NCBI GenBank assembly: GCA_037447655.1 | Contig: JBBHKE010000376.1 | Span: forward strand, 1-64,000 | Direction of reading: 5' to 3' | Source: Zygnema cylindricum | Lineage: Eukaryota > Streptophyta > Zygnematophyceae > Zygnematales > Zygnemataceae | Length of the DNA: 64,000 bases | In this document: in pieces, positions 21,953 to 33,469 of the stretch | Layout of the letters: each line of letters starts with the position of its first letter | How positions within the stretch are numbered: position 1 is the first letter of the stretch | The notes under the pieces: generated by a model | The model's input: only the letters and a program-made list of their open reading frames with translations | What the model was told of the DNA's origin: nothing | Database searches by the model: none | Translations under genes and position numbers: made by a program

Positions 21953-23725
21953 CTACTGGGTTGCGCTCCAAGAATGAATTTTCCTCCCATTGAGAGGCTG
22001 AGGGGGACGATGATTGGTTCGCTGCCCCCCACTCACAACAGATATGGCCTTCATGAAAACTATGGCCTGTGGAGAAATAAACTCATCACATGAAGTTAGA
22101 AAATATTCCCAGATGTGGGGAACATAAGGAGCAAAAACACTTGCAAACACATACAACTTGGATTTCCACAATGCTAAAAATAAACAAAAAAATCATTGTA
22201 TCCATGCAACTGTCTGGTTTATATATGGAAGGAAGTGCTTACCTGTTTCACCGATAGATACTGCGGCTTTTGGAGCACATACCAGTGCACTCTTTCAAGG
22301 CACTTTGGGGTTGTGAGGGATCCCATGTAGTTGTAAAACGCGATATTGTTGGTTCCCGCAGCCCCTCCGAGGAAGAGCGCACTCGGATTAAGAAGTGAGC
22401 GGACGACGTGTGACGACACGGTTGTGGGTACTTTTCCAATAAAACTGTTAAAAATGCAAAGGGAAAAGGTAAAATAAAAACTAAGTGCTGCGAGAATTTC
22501 ATGTATCGAGAGGCTTACAGAAAAGAAAAAAACATTTCAAATTATAACTGACCTGTCCAGCCAGGCGTTAGGAACATCGTTAGGGTGGTAACGAAAGAGC
22601 ACCGACACGACAGCGAGATCACTCGTATTTCTGACATTCTCATGCACAAAATGAATTTCCATGGCGGACAACAGGCCGTCGATTGTGTGCTCGGACGGAA
22701 CGTGCACATGGAACTGCTTCTAGTGAAAAACGCCTTCAAAAAGTCGAACCGAGTTCACAGTTTTCTCCTGCGGCACCACCTCTGGAATCTCCCAGAGCCA
22801 TGGCTGGTGTCAATATCATTTTGTGGACAGTCACAAAGAGATCTTGAAAAAAGAAAAAATCGTGTCTTTCAAAGGACACACCGGAGCGAAAGACAATATC
22901 TTGACAGCAAACAAATATGATGGATGCCAGCAATAGTTTAAGAGAATTCGATGGCTCATTACTTTTTGTTTATAAACTTTATTTTTTAATATATTCTTTA
23001 GGGTCAAAGTATAACCCGAAGGACAGCCATTAAGTAAATGTACCGCACCGATTGTGTGGCCATTATTTGAGATTGTGTAATTGACCCATAACGCATATCC
23101 AAATTTAAATATAGATGTGGTTCCTTTATACACGATATGGGGTGAGGCAGCGATGTTGATTGGTGATTGTGTTTTTCCAGTGAGGCAATACGTTGGCTGT
23201 AAAACCGTACAAAACCACCCACATTTGTAAGTCTTATAAGGTTTGTTAGAACCATGCAAGAGATTAGAGCCAATGATTTACAAAACTGTCAACAAGCTCA
23301 TACTTTTGACTGAAAGCCCAAAGCTGATTCTCAATAATGACTACTAGAAAATAATTGGTTGGTAGATTTGCACTGAATCGAGGCTAATATATTTGAAAAA
23401 TTGAGTCCATTATTGTTCTGTTTTTTTAATTAATTTTAATTTCACCCATTTCAGAAATGAAAAACTAGCTTCTTTGTGCTCGTTCTGACTGTAAAATTTC
23501 TCATCCAAATAATAGATTCTGACATTAATGTGGTCGCTTCATTTGGAATTTCTACTTATTATGCTGTAATATGCCCCTTTTAATAGGCACGTGTCAACAT
23601 ACCGGCCAATCAGTTCCAGAGAGAGCATAATTGTAAGCCACGGCGTCCATTTTAATTGTGGTGATTGTTAGTATCACAACAGCCAATGCAAAGAGGCCAT
23701 TGGTAAAAGCTGCTTCAGAGCCCAT
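21953..23725 (-). pseudogene. Alpha carbonic anhydrase copy A, five exons, one in-frame stop
   Basis: Predicted exons are 23725-23603, 23196-23016, 22781-22553, 22444-22243 and 22066-21953; phases 0, 1, 2, 0 match across GT-AG junctions. The 849-bp CDS would give 282 aa, normal for secreted alpha enzymes. It shows a signal peptide, CLTGKTQSPINI, NNGHTI (proton-shuttle His region), KQFHVHVPSEHTIDG and MEIHFVHEN (all three zinc His and the gate Glu), GSLTTPKC (active-site Thr) and the C-terminal NHRPPQPLNGRKI. Only one lesion is seen: TAG at 22722-22720, just before KQFHVH, where copy B has TTA (Leu). It is a very young pseudogene or a functional allele with a base error. The family reversibly hydrates CO2. 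Confidence 0.8.
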
Positions 23726-25034
23726 ATTCACAAAAGGAGAAAAAAAGGGAACAGTCGAAATAATCCAAACGTAAAGCACTCAACAAGAGATTGTTTTCCT
23801 AACAATCTAGTAATAAAAAAAAAAGTTCAATTCAGGCGAGTGAACACAATACGTTGAAAAATACTCTTTATAAACTCTAGGAGTGACTGATTTAGAAAAA
23901 AATACAGACAATGTATCAAAATAAATAGAAAATGTTGCAAAAGGTATATGCAAGGAAGAAAGACTGGCTATGCCGGAAATGGAAAAGAGCGTGATTTGAA
24001 ACTTTCAGTTTTGAAAGCTTTGATTAACATTGAGCCGATCTGCGCAATTTAAATGAATTTGACGCACAAGACGACAAGCGGGCAAAGGCAATCTACCGGC
24101 CGGCAACTCTGTCACGGCGTGTCATGGGAGAATGAGCGTGCAGCCGGAAGTAGAGTACGGAAAATTAAACACTATGTACGAAAGGTAGAGTTCGAGACCA
24201 GCCGCGACCCTTAACTGTCGGAGGCTCGCTGTTTGAACTCCGTAATACGGTACACCTCCGAGTCCCTCCTCGGCGCATCTCCCGTACCATCAGTGTATTT
24301 ATAAGGGAAGTGCGTTCACCTTCGGGGAAAAACCTATATTGGCGCCGTGTCTGTCTCGATTATAATCCGTCACACGGCCGTACCGCGGGCACGATGTAGC
24401 GCTGCCGCCCGTTGCGGTACAGACCGCCGTACCGTGGCAATATTCTACTCTGCCGCCCGTCTGCTGGCGTATTTCTTCGCTGCTGCCCGCCCGCTGGTGT
24501 AACCTACGCTGCCGCGTGCCGCGTGCCGCCCGTCGCGGTACAGACAGCCGTACCGTGGCAATATTCTACATGCCGCCCGCCAGGTGGCATGATTCTTCGT
24601 TACCGCCCGCCCGTTGGCGTAATTTGCGCTGCCACCTGCCGCCCGTCTTTGGCGAAAATATAAGTAATAACATGCAAATCGGTCCATGCCCGTGTAACGG
24701 GCTTTGATTTGCTAGTTCCAGTAAATACGGTATTTTCAAGTCAAGTCCACGAGGTTTGGCCGACTTTTGGACGTCCGTCCTTTTAGATTTATCCGTACGA
24801 GTAGTTCCAAGGAGCCCTGCATCACATCATACGTCGTTTGACGGTAGTTTGTCAAAAACGACAAAAATGCGGTCGGCCGTGAACTTTACAATATCCTCCG
24901 GAAGTGCTGTTATTTGGTTATTGGTTACACCTCAGAACGCGGGCATAGAAAGTTGGACAAAACTGCCGGCCGTCGGAAAATTTGCTGATTGTGTGCACCT
25001 ACGCCAACTGTGCTCGTAGCTTCCTTTGTTGCAT
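23726..25034. promoter_or_regulatory. Second copy of the aCA intergenic/promoter region
   Basis: It aligns with 7118-8014 on both sides of a Helitron (24290-24715). Unlike the first copy it has no plus-strand aCA exon: homology stops at 25034 (ttgttgcat). It is expected to be the promoter of copy A. Confidence 0.55.
24290..24715 (+). mobile_element. Non-autonomous Helitron, 426 bp
   Basis: The element starts TC (after A) and ends CTAG (before T). Its 3' end carries the hairpin GCCCGT-GTA-ACGGGC (24688-24702), 9 bp before CTAG. The paralogous region at 7660-7680 (gtaccc/ttccag) is the empty site, and no target duplication is present, as expected for Helitrons. The GC-rich interior holds a diverged tandem repeat with a 121-bp period (24411 and 24532). 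No Rep/helicase is encoded. Confidence 0.88.
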
Positions 25035-25283
25035 CCGTTGTTAAATCAAAAGATTGTAATGGGCCGTCGTGGTCTGTCGCGCGGCCGGCTAATTTGACTA
25101 TTGAGTCAAAGTTGAAGTCTGCCGTCGCGGTCTGTCGCGCGGCTGGCTAATTTGTCATTACGTCAAGTTAATGGGCTAATTTGTCGTTACTTCAACTTAG
25201 TGGACCCGGTTAGTTTGGAGGTATTAAGTCGTGTAGTACGGATTCTAGTTTCGTGGCCTCGCGGAGATTTTGTTTGACGACGA
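25035..25283. other. Unassigned sequence with degenerate tandem repeats
   Basis: Two diverged units built on ggtctgtcgcgcggc(c/t)ggctaatttg lie at about 25068-25095 and 25125-25155. No coding sequence was seen. Confidence 0.5.
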
Positions 25284-25433
25284 CCAGGTTATGTGTCGTT
25301 TGGTGAGTACAGTATGTAGGTACGGTTTGTCTTTACGTAGCTTTGATTGTAAGTGTCGCCAGGTTATGTTTCGTTTGGTGAGTACAGTATGTAGGTACGG
25401 TTTGTCTTTACGTAGCTTTGATTGTAAGTGTGA
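25284..25433 (+). repeat. Tandem duplication, 2 x 75 bp
   Basis: Units 25284-25358 and 25359-25433 are nearly identical (ccaggttatg...ttgtaagtgt). They lie directly left of the MITE at 25446. Confidence 0.93.
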
Positions 25434-25445
25434 GTTGTACCGGTA

Positions 25446-25994
25446 CACCGTCAATCGCTATTAGAGTTAAAGAATATATAGCGTAAAAAAAAAATTAGTG
25501 TTATCAACACTAATCGGGAATTTTTTTTATTTGAAAAAATATATATATATTAATAAATCACTAACTGTAATTTGGGTTGTCCAGAATAATAAATACCCGC
25601 CCTTAAAATGTCTACAGTAATATGTGTAGCCGTATAAATTCTGACAATTCGTACGCCGTTGCGTTGTTCACACGGTCGACGGACGAACATATGAGAACGT
25701 GAATTTTGTCGACGAGTTTGCGTCTCTTTCTTCAAGTACACATTCACATGTGTGCGCATTAACGTTAGGTGTCTTTTTAAACATTTTTAATTCATAAAGT
25801 ACAATTTCGTACGGATATACCATGTCCGTACACCACACAAAAAATTGCAATGTACTTTCATTATTAACGCTAATTGAAAAAAAAACCTAATTAGAATAAT
25901 GGAAAAAATAAAATTATGGATTGCATTTAAGGTTTTTCTTTTTGAAAAAGGGGCACCGAATTGGCGTTATATACTCTAATAGTGATTGACGGTG
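25446..25994. mobile_element. TIR MITE, 549 bp, TA target duplication
   Basis: The left end CACCGTCAATCGCTATTAG and the inverted right end CACCGTCAATCACTATTAG match over about 23 bp (one mismatch). TA flanks both ends (25444-25445 and 25995-25996). The interior is AT-rich and non-coding, with a small palindrome ttagtgttatcaacactaa. The TA duplication points to the Tc1/mariner/pogo superfamily. Confidence 0.82.
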
Positions 25995-26299
25995 TAGTTC
26001 TTTGTGTTTCGTTGTTGACGCAATTTGACTTGTACGCACTTAGTGCGCACTATTTGGTTTGGCTTGAATTATAGTTTGAAGTAGTGACGTCAATGTACTA
26101 CATACTGTAGCTTAGAGGGAGTGGGAAGTTAATATTTTTATTGGAAGAAAATGTCTATATGTTCATTCTCGTGTGAATTATTTTTTGAATGCTTCCGCAG
26201 TACTCTAACACTCTGAGATATTTTGTGTAAGATCCTATCAAGTGGTACCGCAGCCTGTGTGCCCCATTGAGGTGTAGAAGGGTGGCTAGTTTGGCCGCC
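25995..26299 (+). promoter_or_regulatory. Copia V 5' LTR end, primer site and leader
   Basis: An LTR-like end ...CCTATCA (26240) is followed after AG by TGGTACCGCAGCC (26243-26255). This resembles the usual plant copia site TGGTATCAGAGCC complementary to the tRNA-iMet 3' end (three differences). Family V would thus use classical priming, unlike the other copia families here. The LTR start was not found and may lie left of the MITE. Confidence 0.5.
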
Positions 26300-27675
26300 A
26301 TGGGTAGAATGAAGAAAAATACCCCTTCTCCTATGTTGCCTTATTCTTCTACATCAATTCCTCGACCTCCAGATCTGGATCCTCCGGATCCATCCGAATC
26401 CGAATCATCGTCCGATCCGAAAGTAGAAAGTCCATTTGCTTTCATCGACAAAACTTTTGAGGAATCCGTTTCGGTCGATCCGTTCGGACAAAAGATGGAG
26501 AATGAGGGGAAAAAGAAGGAGGAAAATGATGCGATGGAAGACCATCTTCAAAAACTGATGGACAGACTTTTCAGTTATGTTGATCAACGGATCTGGGAGG
26601 ACAACCGTGTCACGAGACCTCCATTTTTCGGAGATCCCGTTCCGACACAAAACATCGTTGATACGGATGTAGATGAAGGAGATGAGGAGAGGAGGGAATC
26701 GATTCGAAAGGGGAAACTTCTCATTGATGACAATTTCGATCTTGATGATTGGAGTGAAGGGGACGAACAAGTTGAATCTATGTCCGGAAAAATCGTCATC
26801 TAAAATTGAACGAATTATCAATCATGGAAGAAATATATCAAAGGTCAATTTAAACTAAAACGACTTTGGAAGGTGGTAAAATGGGTGGAGAAGATGCCTA
26901 CCTCGAATAGGAGAGCTTATCTTGTGTGGACAAAGAAAAATCTTTCCGTCGTTGGTGGTTTATTCCAATCATGTAGCACTTCTATGCATCATCTATTTTT
27001 ACCCGAAGATTTGCCCATGATTGTTGGGTGGCATTTGAAAATCACTTTGAGAAGAGTCTTCAAAACAGGGGCAACACATTTATACCGATTACACATCTTT
27101 CAAAGTGAAACCAAACAAATCTATCGATGAGGCCGCAAAGAGATTTCACATTATTATTGAGCAGCTCGCAAATATGGGAAAATTTATTGAATAGATTGTT
27201 AAGGCATCGGTCTTCACACATGCCTTACCGCAGAAAAGGATAAATTTAGGGACATTCTCTTATTAAAAGATTTGAATACTAAGGACTCGATTATGACATT
27301 CCTCTAATCCACCGAAGCGAATCTTCCGAGTTCATTGACGTGACCCCAACCGACCGGTTTCCTCAATGCGACGACACCAAAATTGCCCGATCAAAATTAT
27401 TTTCGGGGAAGAAGAGGAACAAGAGGCAAAAATCCGAGAGGAAGAGGGGGAAGAAGACATCAAAGGGCTAGGAGATCTCCTTCCTAGCCCGGATATTCAA
27501 ATCTAACCAATATTGCCTTTTTTTAGTGCGGTAATCTCAATCACATGGTGGCTTCTTGACCCAAATGAGGAGCATCAATGTCATTTTTGTGGGAAATGGG
27601 GCCATATTAGCCCACAATGTTATTCAAAGGCTGAAAATAGAGGAGCCGGCGGTAGAGGAGGCAGCGGCAGTAGAG
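26300..27675 (+). pseudogene. Copia V gag
   Basis: The start ATG at 26300 has a strong context (gccgccATGG). The first part (to 26803) is acidic and Pro/Ser-rich (PRPPDLDPPDPSESESSS). It ends at a stop and is followed by decayed UBN2-like sequence (26873-27400). A zinc knuckle CHFCGKWGHISPQC is intact at 27579-27620, followed by a Gly/Arg-rich tail. Homology to the V-B gag end (33480-33740) stops at about 27675. Protease onward is missing. Confidence 0.75.
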
Positions 27676-28239
27676 GAGATGTCGTGCATGACCATACAAC
27701 TGTTCAATGACATGCATCATACCCAATTAGCTAGCCAAAAATGTATGGACCGCACATATGTATGCTAAAACTAGGGAGCAAAGAATATATACTAACATAA
27801 ATACTAATGAATCAGCTCAAAAAACAAACAAACAAATAGAACTACAAAGAAAAGTTTAGTAGGTAAAAAGGGAAAAAAGATGGAACCCCCCCCCCTTCTA
27901 GCTCCTTAGCTTGTAGGGGAGTTGGGGAGGACAGGCGGTAGGGCGCGGCATCAGTGGCAAAACCATTGTCCAGCAGGAATAGAGTGCAAAGGTGGGACCA
28001 ATTACTCCATGTGAAATCCTAGATTGCAATAGTCGCAGAGAAGCATCGTCGTTTCTGTATCAAACCGCCAACACAACTGACACTCAGTGGCCTCGGTAAT
28101 CGGCATCCGCCACGGATCCATCCTATGGGAGAGATCAGGTAGGTAGCATGGAGCAAAATTTTTCTAATGTTCTCGCAAAGTCCGCGTGTCGGCCCCATGT
28201 ATGCTTAATAATCTATTGGCGTCGATTTTGTTGATCCTC
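27676..28239 (-). other. 3' end of gypsy G1 and flanking sequence
   Basis: Decayed minus-strand sequence continues from integrase (for example GRHADFARTLEKFCSMLP near 28170). A purine run (on the minus strand GAAGG followed by Gs) at 27885-27897 may be the polypurine tract. An LTR downstream of it was not identified. Confidence 0.4.
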
Positions 28240-28960
28240 AATATGTGAGATGAGACATCCGTGTCGAGGGTGTCAAATGTTTGTCGACGCAAATATACGT
28301 AGTCCCCCTCCCGATAAGGTTTTTGTTGTGGCTGCTAACTACCACGGTGAGTTTTATCAAACCGTAAAGAGTCGCAATGTTGAGCAATCTGCAAGTTTTC
28401 AAAGGCCATTAGAATTTCCCTTGCAAAAAGCAAAGCCGGTTGGTTAGTTGTTCCAAAAAAGGAGAATCACTCATAAACAGCAAAGGAAAACTAGCAACTT
28501 TTTGTATATTTCTACCGAGTAGTGGTTGTCGACCAAATAACACATTAGAAGGTTGAAATTTGCTAAGCTGGCTTGTACAAACATGCAATAACCCATGACA
28601 ATATAATCAATGATTCATCCCACACAGTAATCTATTTCTCAAAACAATGTTTATGCAGAGCCCACTTAAATGTTTGCACCGCCTTCTCCGCCAAACCGTG
28701 TGCCTGGGTTGATGTCGAATGGTTCAATGGTGATTGATCAACGCCTCCTCCAACATTTCCTGAAATTTGCCATAGAACTTGGTCCCTTGGTTTGTAAGGA
28801 CTTCTGCTGGAGCTCCAAATCGGAGGAGCACATGCTCCTTGAAAGCGGTGGTGGTGAGTTTGGCAGTTTTGTGCAAAGGGCGACCACTTCCACCCATTTG
28901 CTGAAATTCTCGATCATGAGCATGAGGTTTTTGTTGCCTCTTTGCGAAACGGGAAAATGA
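28240..28960 (-). pseudogene. Gypsy G1 integrase fragment
   Basis: At 28923-28738 the minus strand reads MLMIENFSKWVEVVAL. After frame changes it continues with a VLTNQGTKF-like segment and, near 28690, HGLAEKAVQTFK. These are Ty3/gypsy integrase core signatures. Many stops and frameshifts are present. No chromodomain was recognised. Confidence 0.72.
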
Positions 28961-29417
28961 CCAACCAGATCACACGACCACCTATAGGAGAGACCTCAGA
29001 TATGCAAAGGTTGAAGTTTAGTCTGACGGTTAGAGAAAGAGGTTAGCAACCGGTCACATGTGCTACATCCATGTAACACGGCAACTACGTCTGCCTGCAT
29101 GCTCTACCACCAATTACATGCCTGTACCAAACTCAAAGTCCGTTTAGTACCATAATGTCCCAGATTAGTATGAATCTGATCGATAAGTGATAGGCATTCT
29201 CTCGGCCGAGGAACATGCCAATGACTTCCATATGAGAGGAGACGGATAAGGGAACCTCCCATCTATAAGTAATTTTGAGCTCTTTTACGAACACGCTCCT
29301 CCTCTCCTAGTGTTGTGCTTGTTCGAAATTACTGGGTGGATAAAAATAGGACCAAAGCACTATCCCGCCATGGATTGTATTCAATTTTGTGATATGTGGG
29401 ACCCGGAAAATTGTAGA

Positions 29418-29807
29418 CTAGGTGTGCTCCAGCAGACAACGATGCAAGTGGTTCATCATCAAAATCCTGTCGCACTCCATTATCAGGAGAATTTTGTAAG
29501 GGGTTCGAGAAAGACCGTCGGCATTCAAACTGAGGAGCCCAGGTCGATAGATGATCTCCATATAGTATTCCTGCAAAAGAAGAGCCCAACAGGCTAACTT
29601 GTCGGATAGTTTGTCATTGGTCATGAGCCAATGCAATGGTTGATGGTCAGGGAGAAGAGTGAAAGTCTTACCATAAAGGTAATGGCGGAAATGCACAATT
29701 CTCCAAACGGCATCCAAACACTCCCCCTCATAATATGTAGTTTGACTCTGCTTGATTTTTGCTTCGACTAGCATAAGCCACCATGTATTCCTCACCTGTA
29801 AGCTCAC
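29418..29807 (-). pseudogene. Gypsy G1 RNase H
   Basis: The 130-codon frame shows IKQSQTTYYEGECLDAVW, FRHYLYGKTFTLLPDHQP, LHWLMTN and YRPGLLSLNADGLSR, the standard Ty3/gypsy RNase H core. The expected ordering RT, RNase H, integrase on the minus strand is kept. Confidence 0.85.
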
Positions 29808-29963
29808 GGTGAGCTAGGATGGCGTCAATACCAAGCCTACCAAAGTCTATCTGTAGGCATAATGGTAACTTATGATTTGGTGATCGGAGAATCGAAGCGG
29901 TGGATAGTGCTTTTTTAAATCTGTGGCATGCCTCAATCTGCTAGGGTCCCCAAGTAAGCTACG

Positions 29964-30760
29964 CTATTTTTTTAAGAGTTCATTTAGTGGGGATGCGAGC
30001 GTGCTAAACCCAAGAACAAACCTCCGATAATAATTAGCCAAACCTAAGAATGCACTCAGGCTCGTTAAATCTGTTGGGGTTGTTAGTTTCCTGATCGCTT
30101 CTACCTTGGCTTCTAGGGAAGTAATTCCCTCGGATAAGATAAAATGCCCGAGATATGGTACCTCTTCAGCCCCGAAGATGCATTTGGATGGATGACATTT
30201 GAGACCCACCTTTTTCAACTCTTTTAATACCCACTCTATATGTGGTGCGTGTTCCTCTATAGAGGATGAAGCAATGATTAAATCGTCAATGTAACAAACA
30301 GGCAAACTTACACCCCCCTTAGACTTAGTCCATAACCTTCTGGAATACGATAGGTGCATTTTTCAAGCTAAAGGCCATAACTGAACATTCCCAACGCCCA
30401 TCACTTCCCCAAAATGCAGTCTTATGTCGGTGTTTTTTCTCTGTTTAAATTTGGTTAAACCCTTGTTGTAGATCTTGAATGCTCAAATATTCAGCCCTTT
30501 CAACATGATCAAAAATGTACTCTACCAAAGGCATTGGATGTCGGTCCTAGATTGTACGCGAATTTAGTTCGCGATAGTCCCCGCACATACGACATTTTTT
30601 GAAATTCCCCTCCGTGTCTCTTTTACGAGGCATGACGGTGGGCGCCGCAAAGGTGGAGTCGGACCTATAAATCAGTCCTGCCTCTTCTAACTCTGAGCAT
30701 TGCTTGTCCACTGCATCCCATTCAGTTTATTATATACGATGCTTGGGTTTGAATATGGGT
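29964..30760 (-). pseudogene. Gypsy G1 reverse transcriptase
   Basis: Ty3/gypsy RT motifs are read in order: DKQCSELEEAGLIYRSDS, MCGDYRELNSRT, DRHPMPLVEYIFDHV, YLSIQDLQQGFNQI, KTAFWGSDGRWE, then VCYIDDLIIASSS with the catalytic aspartates and LGLANYYRRFV. Stops and at least two frameshifts interrupt it. It lies about 370 bp downstream of the methyltransferase frame, in a different frame. Confidence 0.88.
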
Positions 30761-31129
30761 CTATCATCTTCCAGGCCAATGACATTCTCTAAATGGTGTG
30801 TTGACCCAAATCTTTCCTGGAGTAAGCGAATGCGTTTTAGTGTTCGTTTATAACTCCATTTAACAATTCCGGTTTTGGTTTTGTTTTTCCCGTCCCAAAA
30901 TTCCACGTTGGTTATTCATGTGCGTTGATGGTAATGGCTTCCATGGCCTGTGCCAATGCTAGCTGCTCTTTCCCGACTAAAGACTGTCCCAACTTATACT
31001 CAACTGGGAGCTGATGCTAACAATTTCATGCATGATGCCAACTTCTAGATGGAAATGCAGTTGTCTAGTGTGGGACTGCGCGAACTAGTATCGAAGCTCT
31101 AGCCGTTGTGTATGCAGGAATAGACCAAA

Positions 31130-32554
31130 TCATGTGACTAGGTTCCAAGAAATCGTAAATAGTATGATTTGTGTCCGACATGGCAAAAAGAGGATAAAGA
31201 GAGATATGAAAAGTTGTACCCGGAAGAGAAGGTGAGGATTTACAAGCAATGTGTTTGAATGGTGTATTTCCCCTCCAGCTGATTGAGAACGATAGTTCTG
31301 TGCATATCGATCGGCTACAAACCCTACGCCGAAGACAAATGACAGGGATTGAGGATCCATATTTTGACCAAGTAAGGTGCAGCGCTGCCGCTCACTGAGT
31401 CTTGGGGCAGCGGTAGTGCTTAGAATGAAATGGAGTAAGAGTTCTCTCTGCGCAACAGTAGGTTCTTCTATAATGCCAATATGAGTGCTCTGAAGCATAC
31501 CAGTTCCGTTATGTGAATATGCACGGGAGTTTGGATATGGGACTAATGTAGGAAGTGCACGTAATGGTAGGCCAGGGGTATTAAGACAAACTGCAGGAGG
31601 ATAGTGTGTCTAGACACGTGTTTGGACCTTATGAAATGAAAGAAGTGCTTATTTAATGAAAAGTTTAGGTGGTCGGACAACAAGGTTAGCTTCCTGGAGC
31701 CGGCCTATGTCAACCAGATTAGTCCACTAGGAACGAACTTTGTGGGACTGCGACCCATGACGTGCGGCATTGATTATTAGTGGGGGTCGAATAAATGATT
31801 CGATACGTTTGTAATTTGTGAGAACCATAGGTCGGGGGTCATTATGAGCCGCGACGTTTTCTAAAACGTGTCCAAAGGGACGGTTTGATGACTAAAAGAA
31901 ATGGATAAGATGCACTACCTCAAAGAACAGTTTACTGCGCGGATCTGCTAGACCTGAACCCTTCCAAGCTCGAGACATACCCTGACATTCCCATCCTGCA
32001 AAAAGGAGATCGATTGGTTGTAACTTCTCCAGGTGGTGATTACCTATTAGACCGATATCCTTCACTAAAGCTGAATGCATACTATAAAACGCAGACTGTG
32101 GTAGGAGGTGAGGGTATTGTTTATGTAAGATTTGACAGTGGTGCAACTGAGCACCTCTAGCCAAAGGGTCACTATCTACGGAATAAATCTGCTTGATTAG
32201 AATATCGTTCCTAAGGCATAAGAGAAGTGTGGTACCTATTCTTGCAAACACGTCTAAGATAACAAGACCGTTTGGGTTAGGTTGTAAACTGACTAGCTTC
32301 CATTCAATCGGCAGAAACCCGGAGGGATCTTTTACAATCGCAGGTGGATCCGGAATACTGAATAAAGGAATTGGTGCAGTAAACTTATAGAAACAGTCAA
32401 AATTTGAAGAGTCAATAATAAAACCTAGGGTGCCAAATAATTCCGCCATCCTTGAGAGTTCTGGTAAGATTTCTTCCGCGATTAAAGATTCAAAAATATG
32501 AGCACCTATACAACCTGCAGCATAGGCTGGCAAGACAAACGCAGAATGAGCCAT
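31130..32554 (-). pseudogene. C5 cytosine DNA methyltransferase domain in gypsy G1
   Basis: The 475-codon frame (only nonsense changes, no shift) shows C5-methyltransferase motifs in order. Motif I is LDVFARIGTTL (residues 100-110). Motif II is YSVDSD (124-129). Motif IV is AGWECQGMSRA with the candidate catalytic Cys190 (31987-31985). Motif VI is HVLENVAAHN (ENV codons 31861-31853). A motif VIII-like HGSQSHKVRS is followed by a stop and WTN. A C-terminal EEPTVAQRELLL...LLGQNMDPQSL matches motifs IX-X. The family methylates cytosine C5 in DNA using AdoMet. Glu replaces the usual Pro before Cys190, and Arg replaces a Gly in motif I. The frame continues from an upstream polyprotein piece (33376) and precedes RT, so it reads as part of the element. 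Stops make this copy inactive. Confidence 0.82.
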
Positions 32555-33455
32555 AGTAGGAATGGGTTGATGAACTGAGATAAAAGGTAAGCAAACTTTG
32601 CGTTTCGGAAAATCTTTTGATATGTACGAAAACGTTTGATCTACATATCAACCCTCCCCCCTACTCATAAAATGACGTCCTGGCTGACCAAGTACTTATA
32701 ATCACTACACTTGGTGACCAAAGCGTGAGCATATATTTTTGCGAAATCGGATTTTTGATCGACACTGAAATTGAAAACATAGTGGTTCTTTTGTCCTACG
32801 TAGGACTGGTGTTATGGTTCATACGGAAGTCAACAAACGAATGGTAGTGGGTTGTAGTGTATCTGCCGTAAGATCTATTTTTTTGGCAAAATCTGATTCG
32901 AGGATAATGGGTTTTTCCATTGTGTCTAAGAGAGGTAAAGTTTGGGCCACCCCATTATCTGTGAACACACATAACTTCTTATCGTGAAAACTGATGTGTG
33001 GAGTAAGAGTGGAACGCTCTTCGTTAGTAATTGCTTGAAGAGATAGGGTACTACGATGGTGTTAAAGCGCTTCTAATGCATGAACATATTGAGATAGATA
33101 TGAGGAATTAGCCTTGTTAATCGATTTAGGAAACATAGTGGACAGTATTGCTCACCGTTTTTTGACCTTATAGGCATCTTGTTTACTCCCCTCTAGAATA
33201 GTTAAGGCCTCAGCAGTGATGCTAAAGACTATTTCCGGGATAAGGGTTTTAGGTTCTTTAGCGAAAGATAATGGTATGCGAGTGTTAATGGATTTAGACT
33301 CACCATTATGATCGGGTCCCTTTGAAAAGATCTGCCCAGTGTTAAACGGTTGATTCTCGGAGAGATCGCCCAACAAAAGAGGGCATATGGACTACGGTTT
33401 GGGCAATTCTAGTTAATTGCGGTTTAACCTACGCCATAAGCGCGGTAAACTGCTC
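32555..33455 (-). pseudogene. Gypsy G1 polyprotein region upstream of the methyltransferase
   Basis: This stretch is in the same frame as the methyltransferase from 33376 on (for example QPFNTGQIFSKGPDHNGES, ITNEERSTLTPHISFHDKK, FTDNGVAQTLPLLDTMEKP) with scattered stops. No protease or gag signature was recognised. The element is cut at about 33455 by the junction with copia V-B; gag and a 5' LTR are absent. Confidence 0.5.
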
Positions 33456-33469
33456 CTTTATAAGGAGGA

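Noticed and set aside
24412-24663. Open frames on both strands, Pro/Arg-rich
   Set aside because: They come from the GC-rich tandem repeat inside the Helitron.
27676-33469. Simple insertion of gypsy G1 into one copia V element
   Set aside because: The V sequences on the two sides overlap by about 270 bp (27410-27675 versus 33480-33740) instead of joining, so they are separate copies.
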